From: Helicobacter macacae MIT 99-5501
GTDB taxonomy: Bacteria > Campylobacterota > Campylobacteria > Campylobacterales > Helicobacteraceae
Length of the DNA stretch: 64,000 nt
Reading direction: 5' to 3'
NCBI RefSeq assembly: GCF_000507845.1
Contig: NZ_KI669454.1
Location: forward strand, 653,269 to 717,268
A program made the position numbers and the translations under genes. This document shows positions 27,327 to 36,034 of the stretch, in pieces. Numbering within the stretch: the stretch's first letter is position 1; the number at the start of each line of letters is the position of its first letter. The notes beneath the pieces are model-generated. The model did no database searches. It was given only the letters and a program-made list of their open reading frames with translations, and was not told where the DNA came from.

Positions 27327-27539
27327 ATGAAAGGTTATGTTGTCCGCTTTGTTTATATGTTTTTGTTTTTCCTGCTTGTGCCAAATCTGCTTGCCTTTGT
27401 CCCATTTTTTGATAGATTTTTTTCTGCGAAATTTAGCTCATTTGGGATAGATTTTGTTTTGACAGTTATTGGGGCTTTTATTATGGGGTTGGGCTTTGCG
27501 TTTTTTGGTAAATCAAAAAATGATAAGGCTAACACATAG
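27327..27539 (+). CDS. small two-helix membrane protein (family copy 3)
   Basis: A 70-aa protein from the ATG at 27327, which has AAAGGA about 12 bases upstream; an upstream in-frame start at 27288 would overlap the previous gene. Two hydrophobic helices (about 5-27 and 42-62) are separated by a short loop with FFDRFF, and the C-terminus is Lys/Asn-rich. Likely cotranscribed with copy 2. No known function. Confidence 0.45.
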   Translation: MKGYVVRFVYMFLFFLLVPNLLAFVPFFDRFFSAKFSSFGIDFVLTVIGAFIMGLGFAFFGKSKNDKANT

Positions 27540-27732
27540 GCTAAGCAAAAATAGCAAAATGTATTTACCAAAAAGCAGATGACTTTTTGAAGCAAAAACT
27601 CGTTAGTTTTATATGCTTAGTTTTTAGCGTGCTTAGATTTTGTGCTATTTGAGTTTATCTAGCGTGCTAGATTTTGCACGCTAGACAGGTGTTTTACTCG
27701 TGAGTATAGATTTCTTAAAAATGGTGCAAAAT

Positions 27733-29535
27733 CTATAATATTTCGCTTATAATCATCACAGCTTTGCCACTAAAAGAATCTCTTTGTAATGTGAATCTAG
27801 CCGTGATTTCATCGCCTTTTTGTAGTTCTTTCTCACAGAAAAAATACATTGCTTTTAGGTGAATATTTTGCGCTAGATTTTGATTGGTGTCCTGCTTGGA
27901 ATCTTGCCTAGAAATTTGCGCCAAATCTTGCTTAGCATCTTTTATAAAATCCTGCTTGGTATTAAAATCTTGCGGGCAATTTAGGGGACTAACATAATCT
28001 AGTGGGCTAAAAATGATTTTTCTATGCACTTCTTTGATAATATCTACGCTTTCTACGCGCAAAGTAGCTTCAAAAATAGGCTTTGGATTGCCCTGCCCAT
28101 AGGGCTCAAACTCTTCTAATATATGTAGCAACTCCTCATCAATATCTCTAGAATCTATTTTTAGCAAAAACTCATCGCACAAATTTTCATCATTTTTTGC
28201 ATAGTCTATATTCACGCTTGCCAAATACTTGCAAAACTCCTCATATTTCTCCTCATCTAGCTGCACTCCTGCCGCGCTTTTGTGTCCGCCAAACTCTCCT
28301 AAAATTTCTTTTCCTCCATTTAGCAAATCTATGATATTCACACCGACAATCCCGCGCACCGAGCCTTTTAAAATGTTTTTTTGGTTTGTGGTGTTGCTAG
28401 CTTGGTTTGTCAGCACAAAGGCGCATTTTTGGAATCTTTTTGCAAGTTTGGCAGCTACTATGCCTAGCACGCCCTCATTCCATTGTCCTTTTGTGATTAT
28501 TGCATTTGGGTATTGGCGTGCGTTTTTTAGGGCGGACTCTAGGGTGTCATTGGCGCATTTTTTGCGCTCCTCGTTTATGGATTTTAGATTTTCTAGGCTT
28601 ACCTTTGTAGAGTCTAGCAAAAATTCGCTTGCTATTGCCCCCTCGCCCATCCTGCCTGCTGAATTTAGCACGGGCGTTATGCTAAAGGCAATGTCGCTTG
28701 CTGTGGGGAATGGTGTCTTTAAGAGTGTTTTTAGTTTGCTTATGCAGGGGAAGTGTGGGTGTTTTAACTTTTTGATTCCATATAGCACGATTGTTTTGTT
28801 GATATGTTTTAGGGGCATCATATCTGCGATAGTGGCGAGTGCTACAAACTCTAGCAATGGAGCTAAATCTATGCTATTTGCAGGGATTGAATCTATTTTT
28901 TGCAGGGCGATTTTTGTCCCTGCGCATAGATACCACGCCACAAGCGCACCGCAAATCTCTTTTTGTGGGAACTCACAATCGTGTCGCTGTGGGTTTATGA
29001 TAAAATCTGCATTTGGTAACTGCTCTTTTGGCAAATGATGGTCAGTGATGATTAGGCTTCTACCCGAAGTTGCGCAAAACTGAGCTGCTTCAAACGCGTT
29101 TATTCCATTATCTACGGTAATGACAATATCGCTAGGATTTTCTTGCAAGATTTTTTGGCTTATACCATAGCCGTCCCTAAAGCGATTTGGGATAATGTAG
29201 GTGGCATTTTTGTGCCCCACAGAGTGCAAAAATCTCATCATAATCGCACTAGATACAATCCCATCGACATCATAATCACCCACGACTAAAATCTGCTTTT
29301 GATTTGCTATCGCTTGGGCGAGGAAATGTGAGGCTTGCTCGCAGTCTTTGAGAGAAAATGGATGGGGTAAGGAGGATAGAGATGAGAAATCCCACTTGCT
29401 ATTTTTGGATTTTAGGAGTTGGTGGATTTGTGTTTTGCTAATAGGTGGTGTGTAGCTTTGACTTGAGTTTTGGTTTGGGCTTTGTTTGGGAGGTTGCTCG
29501 TGGGGTTGATTGGATTTTTTAGGATTTTTTATCAT
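27733..29535 (-). CDS. recJ: single-stranded-DNA-specific exonuclease RecJ
   Basis: RecJ (600 aa) degrades single-stranded DNA 5' to 3' in recombination and repair. The DHH-family metal motifs are intact: VVGDYDVDG (85-92), TVDNG (about 140-144), ITDHH (163-167). The DHHA1 domain has GEFGGHKSAAGVQL in the second half. A Pro/Gln/Ser-rich N-terminal lead (1-32) and an Asp/Gln/Lys-rich insertion near the C-terminus (about 530-570, with repeated KQD and QN) are additions to the usual enzyme. Confidence 0.94.
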   Translation of the reverse strand: MIKNPKKSNQPHEQPPKQSPNQNSSQSYTPPISKTQIHQLLKSKNSKWDFSSLSSLPHPFSLKDCEQASHFLAQAIANQKQILVVGDYDVDGIVSSAIMMRFLHSVGHKNATYIIPNRFRDGYGISQKILQENPSDIVITVDNGINAFEAAQFCATSGRSLIITDHHLPKEQLPNADFIINPQRHDCEFPQKEICGALVAWYLCAGTKIALQKIDSIPANSIDLAPLLEFVALATIADMMPLKHINKTIVLYGIKKLKHPHFPCISKLKTLLKTPFPTASDIAFSITPVLNSAGRMGEGAIASEFLLDSTKVSLENLKSINEERKKCANDTLESALKNARQYPNAIITKGQWNEGVLGIVAAKLAKRFQKCAFVLTNQASNTTNQKNILKGSVRGIVGVNIIDLLNGGKEILGEFGGHKSAAGVQLDEEKYEEFCKYLASVNIDYAKNDENLCDEFLLKIDSRDIDEELLHILEEFEPYGQGNPKPIFEATLRVESVDIIKEVHRKIIFSPLDYVSPLNCPQDFNTKQDFIKDAKQDLAQISRQDSKQDTNQNLAQNIHLKAMYFFCEKELQKGDEITARFTLQRDSFSGKAVMIISEIL

Positions 29536-29717
29536 AGATTCTCTTTATAATTTTTGCGTGGATTTGACTAAAAATATTGTCTAAAATCGCATTATAGCTA
29601 AATTTTATTACGCATAAAAAGTGCAAAAGATTATGCTTTTATTTTTTTTGCGGTTTTTATGCAATCTTTGCACGACAAAAAGCAAAAATCTATGATGACT
29701 TAAGCAAAATAAAATCA

Positions 29718-30608
29718 CTAAAAATGATATAAAATCCTCGCCCCGATTGAGTAGCTTTGTGTGATTTGCCTAGAGATGATATTTGATTCATCGCCTTTGT
29801 TTATGAAGTAGTGTGAGATAAAAGGGACACGCGCAATGATTTCTAAGCCCACAGATTTGCAAAGTGCGGATTGTAAGCCTAGCTGCAGTCCTGTTTCTAC
29901 GCCATTTTGTCGCACGCCAAATCCTTGAGTGCTTGAGCTAGCTTGGGATTTTAGTCTATCTACACCGCTACCAAAATAATGCACCCCACCTACGCCTATT
30001 CCTACAAATACGCCGATTTCTCTAAAATCCATTAGCAAGTCTGCGTTTATTCCATAGTGGAGAGATTGGATTGTGCCAATAGAGGCTGGGGCTTCAAAGT
30101 AGTCGATGTTTGCATATCCACGAATGCCAATGCCTGATAAGAAAAAGTGTCTATATCCACCAAGTAATCCAAACCTTAGCCCACCTCCACTATATGGCTC
30201 TAGTGCGCTTGTGGCAAGCGTGCCTTTTTCGTCATATTTGATTCCTGTGTAGCTAGCTTCTAGCCCGACAAAGCCGTGCTTTGTCTTTGTTAGATTTTCG
30301 TGTTGGGATTGTGTTTTTTTGGATTGTGCGTTTGCGTCTTTACTTTGTGATTGCATTTTTTCTTGTGATTCTTGGGGTGAAGTATGATTTTGCGGTGTGT
30401 CTTGTGCGGGCTCTTGCTCTTTGCTTTCTTTGGGAGTTTGTGTGGGGAGTTGATTAGAGGTTTGCTGGCTTGTTTCTTGTGTGTTTATATCCACCTCTTT
30501 TATTTTTTCGTTTATCTCATCTGTCCCGTTTTCTGTAATAGTTTCTGTGAAGCCAAAGCTAGCGCACGCAAAAGATAACAAAAATAGTGCTTTTTGGATT
30601 TGTCGCAT
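29718..30608 (-). CDS. Helicobacter-type outer-membrane beta-barrel protein
   Basis: A 296-aa protein with a signal peptide (about 1-20), then a long Gln/Ser/Thr/Glu/Lys-rich linker (about 22-110) and a C-terminal eight-strand-like barrel (about 113-296). Barrel segments show alternating hydrophobic strands (HGFVGLEASYTG, GLRFGLLGGYRHFF, YGINADLLMDF, GLEIIARVPF) and end in ILYHF, the terminal aromatic signature recognised by BAM. It is the same family as the frameshifted gene at 59519. Function unknown; probably surface exposed. Confidence 0.85.
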   Translation of the reverse strand: MRQIQKALFLLSFACASFGFTETITENGTDEINEKIKEVDINTQETSQQTSNQLPTQTPKESKEQEPAQDTPQNHTSPQESQEKMQSQSKDANAQSKKTQSQHENLTKTKHGFVGLEASYTGIKYDEKGTLATSALEPYSGGGLRFGLLGGYRHFFLSGIGIRGYANIDYFEAPASIGTIQSLHYGINADLLMDFREIGVFVGIGVGGVHYFGSGVDRLKSQASSSTQGFGVRQNGVETGLQLGLQSALCKSVGLEIIARVPFISHYFINKGDESNIISRQITQSYSIGARILYHF

Positions 30609-30903
30609 TTTTAACTCCGTTATGAATTTTTAAGATTGTGTTTTTGAAGCAACAAATTAAATAGCAAAAAATAAAATTCACTACTAATTTGAATTTTTAA
30701 TGTTACACATTTTTTCTTAAATTCTGCATAAATTTTGATAATTTTTTGCAAAATAAACAATCAAAATCTTTGGGAGTGTGCAAAAACAATATAATACCAA
30801 GACAACAAAGAATGCAAAAATAAGTAAAAAATAGTGTAGAATTTCTTATTTATTTTTGGGTTTAAAAAAGCCCGATACCAAAACTTGATATAAGGAGAAT
30901 CAA

Positions 30904-31374
30904 ATGAATAAAATTGAAGGCAAAATCCTCCTAAAAGGTAGCGAAAAAATCGCAATTATATGCTCGCGTTTTAATCACATAATCACGGATAGGCTTATCG
31001 AGGGGGCGCAAGATAGCTTTGCGCGACACGGAGGTAATACTAAGAATTTGGACTTGATTTTGGCACCGGGAGCGTTTGAGCTACCTTTTGTGCTTGATAG
31101 GATTTTGGCTACTAAGCGATATGATGGGGTTTGTGCGATTGGAGCGATTATACGCGGTGGGACGCCACACTTTGACTATGTGAGTGCGGAGGCGACTAAG
31201 GGAATTGCAAACACCACGCTAAAATACGGCACTCCTGTGAGCTTTGGGGTGCTAACGACTGATAATATTGAGCAAGCAATAGAGCGTGCAGGCTCAAAAG
31301 CTGGCAACAAGGGCTTTGAAGCGATGAGTTCACTTATAGAATTGCTTAGCCTTTATGCAGAGTTAAAAGTGTGA
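30904..31374 (+). CDS. ribH: 6,7-dimethyl-8-ribityllumazine synthase
   Basis: RibH (156 aa) condenses 5-amino-6-ribitylaminouracil with 3,4-dihydroxybutanone phosphate, the penultimate step of riboflavin synthesis. Substrate-site motifs are present: [33 protein letters not shown] with the catalytic H89, and GVLTTDN. Length is typical. ATAAGGAG precedes the ATG. It is followed 90 bases later by nusB, the common ribH-nusB order. Confidence 0.97.
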   Translation: MNKIEGKILLKGSEKIAIICSRFNHIITDRLIEGAQDSFARHGGNTKNLDLILAPGAFELPFVLDRILATKRYDGVCAIGAIIRGGTPHFDYVSAEATKGIANTTLKYGTPVSFGVLTTDNIEQAIERAGSKAGNKGFEAMSSLIELLSLYAELKV

Positions 31375-31464
31375 ATTTTGCGCGGATTTAGCTAGAAACA
31401 TAAAAATAACCGCATAAAATCTAACTGTAAATTTAAGATAAAAATCTAAAAACAAAGGCACAAA

Positions 31465-31863
31465 ATGGCGACTAGGACACACGCTAGAGAAGCGGTAATC
31501 TCGCTATTATATGCGTATCAAAGCGGCAATGCAGAAGTGCAAGCCTTTGCGTCAAGTTTTTTAGAATCTCGCAAAATCAAAAACAAGCAAAAAGATTTTG
31601 CGCTTGGGCTTTTTGCGGGTGTTATGGAGCATTTGGAAAGTATTGATTTGGAGCTAGCACAGAATCTAAAGGAGTGGGATTTTGAGCGATTGGGACAAAT
31701 GGAAAAAAGCATACTGCGACTTGGGGCTTATGAGATAGCGCATACTAGCACGGATACACCTGTGGTAATAAATGAGGCTATCGAGCTAGCAAAGAATTTT
31801 TGCGATGATAATGCTTCAAGGCTGATAAATGGCGTGCTTGATAAAATCAAAAAGGTAGGGTAG
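31465..31863 (+). CDS. nusB: transcription antitermination factor NusB
   Basis: NusB (132 aa) binds boxA RNA with NusE in antitermination complexes on rRNA operons. The all-helical family signatures are ATRTHAREAVISLLYAY at the start, RLGQMEKSILRLGAYEI and PVVINEAIELAKNFCDDNASRLINGVLDKI at the end. Length is normal for the family. It probably shares the ribH transcript. Confidence 0.97.
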   Translation: MATRTHAREAVISLLYAYQSGNAEVQAFASSFLESRKIKNKQKDFALGLFAGVMEHLESIDLELAQNLKEWDFERLGQMEKSILRLGAYEIAHTSTDTPVVINEAIELAKNFCDDNASRLINGVLDKIKKVG

Positions 31864-32018
31864 AGATTCTTTGTGGGGATTTGTGATAATTGATTGTGTT
31901 TTGTGTGGATTTTGCAGAATGAAGTTTTTTATATTTTTACATAAAAAAGCGTGGCAAAGTCTTGCCTAAAGGCTTAAAAATTGCTCTTTCCAAAGAAGTT
32001 AAGTGAAGCTAAAGCAAG

Positions 32019-32095
32019 TGGTGCGCCCAAGAGGACTCGAACCTCTGACCTACGGCTTAGAAGGCCGTTGCTCTATCCAGCTGAGCTATAGGCGC
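32019..32095 (-). tRNA. tRNA-Arg(TCT)
   Basis: On the minus strand GCGCCTATAGCTCAGC opens a 77-base cloverleaf with a 7-bp acceptor stem pairing with TGGGCGC, anticodon stem ACGGC/GCCGT around loop CTTCTAA, T-arm GGTTCGAGTCC and an encoded CCA. Anticodon TCT reads AGA arginine codons. Confidence 0.97.
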
Positions 32096-32108
32096 AAAAA
32101 CTCATAAG

Positions 32109-32185
32109 TGGTGCGCCCGAAGGGAGTCGAACCCCTAACCCCCAGATCCGAAGTCTGGTGCTCTATCCAATTGAGCTACGAACGC
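32109..32185 (-). tRNA. tRNA-Arg(TCG)
   Basis: A 77-base cloverleaf starting GCGTTCGTAGCTCAATTGG, with anticodon stem CCAGA/TCTGG around CTTCGGA, T-arm GGGTTCGACTCC and encoded CCA. Anticodon TCG. It lies 13 bases from tRNA-Arg(TCT), so the two are likely cotranscribed. Confidence 0.95.
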
Positions 32186-32299
32186 AAAAAACCTTACAAA
32201 AAAAACAAAAATCCTCTACAAGAGTAAAAATTTTAAGAAAAATAAAATCTAAAAAAAAAAAATCGTTTAAGAAGTAAAAAGCTATAAAAGAAGCGAAAA

Positions 32300-32377
32300 T
32301 GGGGTGGGTGATGGGGCTCGAACCCACGACCCTCAGTGCCACAAACTGATGCTCTAACCAACTGAGCTACACCCACC
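32300..32377 (-). tRNA. tRNA-His(GTG)
   Basis: A cloverleaf starting GGTGGGTGTAGCTCAG with the extra 5' G typical of tRNA-His, anticodon stem TCAGT/ACTGA around TTGTGGC, T-arm GGGTTCGAGCCC and encoded CCA. The 114 bases to tRNA-Arg(TCG) hold an A12 run (32251-32262) but no gene. Confidence 0.97.
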
Positions 32378-32545
32378 ATTTACACACAAGAGCGTGCAAT
32401 AGCCCTTGACTTTGTGCTTATCAAATCTGCAAAAACTATGCAAATCCGCATATCCACACCTAATATCTAATAAGCTCTCCTATAAACTTGCGTTTGCAAA
32501 TCTTATAAGCCACTATCAAACACAACAAAATCAAAAAACTTCAAA

Positions 32546-32623
32546 TGGTCGGGGCGAAAGGATTCGAACCTTCGACCCCTTGGTCCCAAACCAAGTACTC
32601 TAACCAGACTGAGCTACGCCCCG
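32546..32623 (-). tRNA. tRNA-Pro(TGG)
   Basis: A cloverleaf starting CGGGGCGTAGCTCAG (C1 at the 5' end, as in tRNA-Pro), anticodon stem CTTGG/CCAAG around TTTGGGA, T-arm AGGTTCGAATCC and encoded CCA. Anticodon TGG. Confidence 0.97.
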
Positions 32624-32661
32624 ATATTTGAATCTAGCCAAACGCTAGCAAAAGCCAAAAA

Positions 32662-32752
32662 TGGCGGACAGAGAGGGATTTGAACCCTCGAGACCCGATT
32701 AAGGTCTGCACCCTTAGCAGGGGTGTGGTTTCAGCCACTCACCCATCTGTCC
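32662..32752 (-). tRNA. tRNA-Ser(GCT)
   Basis: A 91-base tRNA with the long variable arm of serine tRNAs. It starts GGACAGATGGGTGAGTGG, has anticodon stem CACCC/GGGTG around CTGCTAA, T-arm GGGTTCAAATCCC and encoded CCA. Anticodon GCT. Confidence 0.97.
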
Positions 32753-33034
32753 ACAAATCCTGCAAAAATTGCAAAAAATAAAGCTGTAATTTTAATCTAT
32801 ACTGCATAAAATATACCTTAAAATTTAGCATAATTTTGGAATCCACCTCACAATCCACTTTTAATCTATTTCTAATCTATGCGTTTTTGGTTGTGTAGAT
32901 TTTGATTGAAGTGAAAGGCTACTTATTCCCTCTTGCAATGAGTAAGCCCAGCAATGATAAGAATCTGCAATAGCTAAACTTGCAATAACTAGGCACAATT
33001 AAGCCACACTTGCTTTCTATCCTCACTATTTGTG

Positions 33035-34033
33035 CTACTTGCTTGCTACTTCGCTTGGGATAGATTTTGTCGCGGCTTTTTGTGTGGTTAGCTCCTCTAT
33101 ACCTTGCATCGTCTTAAACATTCTCTCCCATCGCAGAGAATATCGCTGCTTTGGCTCAAAATAAGCGTTTGATTCTATGCTTTGAGCGAGGTTTATGCTT
33201 AGGTAGATAAACCACGGCGTGCCTACGATATTTGAGTATGGCACACTTCCCCAAAATCGAGAGTCTTCGCTGTTGTTGCGATTATCCCCTACCATAAAGT
33301 ATTCATCATCAGCGATTTTTTTGTAGAAATATTCTACTCGTCCGTTATCAATGAGTGCTTCCATAGAGATTCCGCGATATTGTGCGCTAAAGTCATAGGG
33401 CGAGCGTCCATCTTGTCTAGCTTCATTATAAATACTTGCCATTTGGTAAAAAGATGAGATTCCCTCATCATAATTCACGCCTAAATGTTTTTTTGAGTAT
33501 GGCTCTAGCACAAAGAGTTTATCCCCTCTTTGCACCATTTCATAATCACTATAATGCTCTTTTACATAGTCATTACCCTCGCTTGGGTGTAGATACATTC
33601 CGCGCGGAGTGAAGAGGACTTCATCGCCACCTTTGGCAAAAGCTCGCTTGATATAGTGGTCGGTTTTTAGTCCTAGCTTTTCTAGGTGCGGGGGGATAAA
33701 TATGACTATATCGCCACGACTTGGTCCCTCTGCTTTGATTAGATGCCCATTGCCAAAAAAGTCGGGCAAGATAGGCGTATTTATCCACGGAAGTCGTGGC
33801 AGGGGAATCCCATAGGAGTATTTTTTGGCAAACAAAATATCGCCCTCATAAAGCGTGCCAACCATAGACCGTGAGGGAATCACAAAGCCTTGCGCGACAA
33901 AAAATATCACAAATAGCACAAGCACAATCGTCCCTGTCCAGCTAGAAAAAAAGACATATATTCCACTTAAAAATTTCGTAGCGAAAGTTTTTGGGCTACT
34001 TTTTGTTTGGCTAGATTCTTGTGTGCTATTCAT
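33035..34033 (-). CDS. lepB: signal peptidase I
   Basis: LepB (332 aa) removes signal peptides on the periplasmic side of the inner membrane. One membrane anchor (about 32-52) is followed by the catalytic serine motif VIPSRSMVGTL (S56) and the general-base lysine in DHYIKRAFAKGGD (K129). Box E, YFMVGDNRNNSEDSRFWG, is complete. A hydrophilic Ser/Thr/Lys lead precedes the anchor and a charged tail follows the catalytic domain. It lies 27 bases downstream of folD and is probably cotranscribed. Confidence 0.96.
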   Translation of the reverse strand: MNSTQESSQTKSSPKTFATKFLSGIYVFFSSWTGTIVLVLFVIFFVAQGFVIPSRSMVGTLYEGDILFAKKYSYGIPLPRLPWINTPILPDFFGNGHLIKAEGPSRGDIVIFIPPHLEKLGLKTDHYIKRAFAKGGDEVLFTPRGMYLHPSEGNDYVKEHYSDYEMVQRGDKLFVLEPYSKKHLGVNYDEGISSFYQMASIYNEARQDGRSPYDFSAQYRGISMEALIDNGRVEYFYKKIADDEYFMVGDNRNNSEDSRFWGSVPYSNIVGTPWFIYLSINLAQSIESNAYFEPKQRYSLRWERMFKTMQGIEELTTQKAATKSIPSEVASK

Positions 34034-34060
34034 TTTTGTATTCCTTTTTTGTGGTGGTTT

Positions 34061-34960
34061 TTAGAGGTTTTGGGGATTTTGGATATGGTAGGCTTTTAGG
34101 GTGTTTTGCAAAAGTGCAGCTATCGTCATAGGTCCTACGCCACCGGGCACAGGCGTGATGAAGCTAGCTTTTTTGCTTACATTTTCAAAGTCTACATCTC
34201 CACATAGCTTACCATCATCTAGGCGATTTATGCCTATGTCTATGATGATTGCCCCCTCTTTTATATGCTCTTTTGTGATTAGATTTACTTTGCCAACCCC
34301 CACACAGACAATATCTGCATTGCGCGTAAATACCGAAATATCACGCGTGAAAATATGGCAAATGCTAATGGTTGCACCTGCATTTAGCATAAGCTGGGCA
34401 AGTGGCTTTCCTACGATATTGCTAGCACCGATGATAGCGACATTTTTGCCTTGTAGCTCGATATTATACGCCTTTAGTAGCTCCATAACACCTAGCGGAG
34501 TAGCGGGGGAAAATCCAATGTCTGCGCTATCATAAGGTGCGCTATTTTTATCTTGTTTTGTATTTTGTTTTTCAAGTCCGCATTGCACCCTGCCGACATT
34601 GATAGGGTGAAATCCATCGACATCTTTGTGCGGTGCAATAGATTGTAAAATCTCGTGCGTGTCAAAGTGCTTTGGCAATGGTAGTTGGACAAGGATTCCA
34701 TTCACACTCTTATCGGCATTTAGCCTAGCGATTTCTTTTAGGATTTGCTCTTGGGAGGATTCTTGGCTAAAGCGCAGGACTTCGCCTATGATACCGACAT
34801 TTTGACAGGCTTTTGCTTTCATATTGACATAGGCTAGGCTTGGGGCGTCTTCGCCTACTAGGATAACCACTAGCTTTGGTTTTGGATTTAGGTTTGCTAC
34901 TTGGGATTTGAGGGAGTCTTGGATTGAGAGAGAGAGGGATTTGCCATCTAGGATAGTCAT
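34061..34960 (-). CDS. folD: bifunctional methylenetetrahydrofolate dehydrogenase/cyclohydrolase
   Basis: FolD interconverts 5,10-methylene-, 5,10-methenyl- and 10-formyl-tetrahydrofolate in one-carbon metabolism. Motifs are YVNMKAKACQNVGI (catalytic Lys), QLPLPKHFD, KDVDGFHPINVGR, GASNIVGKPLAQ and TPVPGGVGPMTIA. A short Lys/Asn/Asp-rich insertion follows RVQCGLEKQN (about 142-158), making the 299-aa enzyme slightly long. The ATG at 34960 is used because AAAGG lies just upstream and the protein then begins MTILDGKSL. Another in-frame ATG 30 bases upstream has no ribosome site. Confidence 0.95.
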   Translation of the reverse strand: MTILDGKSLSLSIQDSLKSQVANLNPKPKLVVILVGEDAPSLAYVNMKAKACQNVGIIGEVLRFSQESSQEQILKEIARLNADKSVNGILVQLPLPKHFDTHEILQSIAPHKDVDGFHPINVGRVQCGLEKQNTKQDKNSAPYDSADIGFSPATPLGVMELLKAYNIELQGKNVAIIGASNIVGKPLAQLMLNAGATISICHIFTRDISVFTRNADIVCVGVGKVNLITKEHIKEGAIIIDIGINRLDDGKLCGDVDFENVSKKASFITPVPGGVGPMTIAALLQNTLKAYHIQNPQNL

Positions 34961-35105
34961 CAAGTGCCTTTGTGTTATTGCTTGGTGCAAATTTGGTGGA
35001 TTTGGTGTGCTTTAGTTATATTTGGGTGTTTTAGACTATGGTTTTTATCGTGGTTAGGATTGAATAAAAAGTGCTATTATAATGAAAAAATATTAAGGGT
35101 TTGAT

Positions 35106-35918
35106 ATGAAGTGCATATCTTTTGGCAAAACTTTTGCAAAAATCTCGTGCGTGGCGTGGAGTGTGGGGCTAGCCCAAATGCTAAACGCACAAAATCCCAC
35201 ACAAAGCGGACAAAAAGAGAATACAAAGCCAGAATCACAATCTAGCGTGCCTGAATATATCTCACAATCAGCTTTAGAATCTACCTTAGAGTCTACTTTA
35301 GAATCCGCTTTAGATTCTATCTCACAAGATTCTAAAACCCAAAAAGATACAGACAAAGACGCAACTAAAGAAAGCACAAAAGAAATGGCACAGAGAGAAA
35401 AAGAATCTAGCTCAAATTCTGCTACAAAATCAAGCACACAAGAAAACACACAATCAAGTCCTACAACCTCAAAAAATGAAAAAAGCGAAAAAAAAGATGA
35501 AAAAGATACAAAAAAGTTTGGCAATATTTTTAAATCCCAAAAACTAGATTCTGCCACAAAAGCTGACTTACAAGCTGATTTGCAAAACTCACAAATAAGC
35601 AACCAACCAAGCACGCAATCAAATGAGAGCTTTATCACTCCACAAGAGTATGGCGCAAGTCTGTATGAATATCCTCGCGGAATCGGCTGTATTAAATGCC
35701 ACGGCGCAATAGGCGAGGAAACTTTGCTAGCCACATACACCCATAAGGGCAAACAAAAAACACTCCTTGTCCCGCGCATAAATAATCTAGAGCTTCTCAA
35801 CTTCAAAACCGCTCTAAACCAAGACAAAGGCATAATGCCAAAATACAATCTAACAGATGAGGAAATCCAAGCGATTTATCTCTATATCAGTTCCAAAAAC
35901 CCCACAAGAATCAAGTAG
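35106..35918 (+). CDS. class I c-type cytochrome with long low-complexity region
   Basis: A 270-aa periplasmic electron carrier. A signal-like start (1-28, ending LNAQN) is followed by about 140 residues dominated by Ser, Thr, Lys, Glu, Gln and Asp, including a short ALESTLESTLESALDS repeat. The C-terminal 90 residues form a small cytochrome c domain with heme site GCIKCHG and a likely axial methionine in GIMPKYNLTDEEIQAIYLY. Low-complexity spacers between signal and heme domain are uncommon at this length. Redox partners unknown; it is a single gene divergent from folD. Confidence 0.87.
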   Translation: MKCISFGKTFAKISCVAWSVGLAQMLNAQNPTQSGQKENTKPESQSSVPEYISQSALESTLESTLESALDSISQDSKTQKDTDKDATKESTKEMAQREKESSSNSATKSSTQENTQSSPTTSKNEKSEKKDEKDTKKFGNIFKSQKLDSATKADLQADLQNSQISNQPSTQSNESFITPQEYGASLYEYPRGIGCIKCHGAIGEETLLATYTHKGKQKTLLVPRINNLELLNFKTALNQDKGIMPKYNLTDEEIQAIYLYISSKNPTRIK

Positions 35919-36034
35919 GGTTTGTGTAAAAAATAGCGAACACTTATAAACACTGATAAGCATAGGTAGTGCGGATTACACAGCATTGGCAAATATAGAT
36001 TTTATGATATTAAAAGGCTAGATTTTTACAAAAT

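Noticed and set aside
28229..29038. 269-codon frame opposite recJ
   Set aside because: Antisense to intact RecJ sequence; no independent support.
32251..32262. A12 run between tRNA genes as a switch
   Set aside because: It lies in an untranslated spacer of tRNA genes, where a regulatory role is hard to argue; more likely plain AT-rich sequence.
32406..32603. 65-codon frame ending in a GRGERIRTFDPLVP-like peptide
   Set aside because: This is the familiar false translation of a tRNA gene (tRNA-Pro at 32546-32623).
35093..35848. 251-codon frame opposite the cytochrome c gene
   Set aside because: It is the antisense of the Ser/Lys-rich spacer; the + strand has the heme motif and signal.
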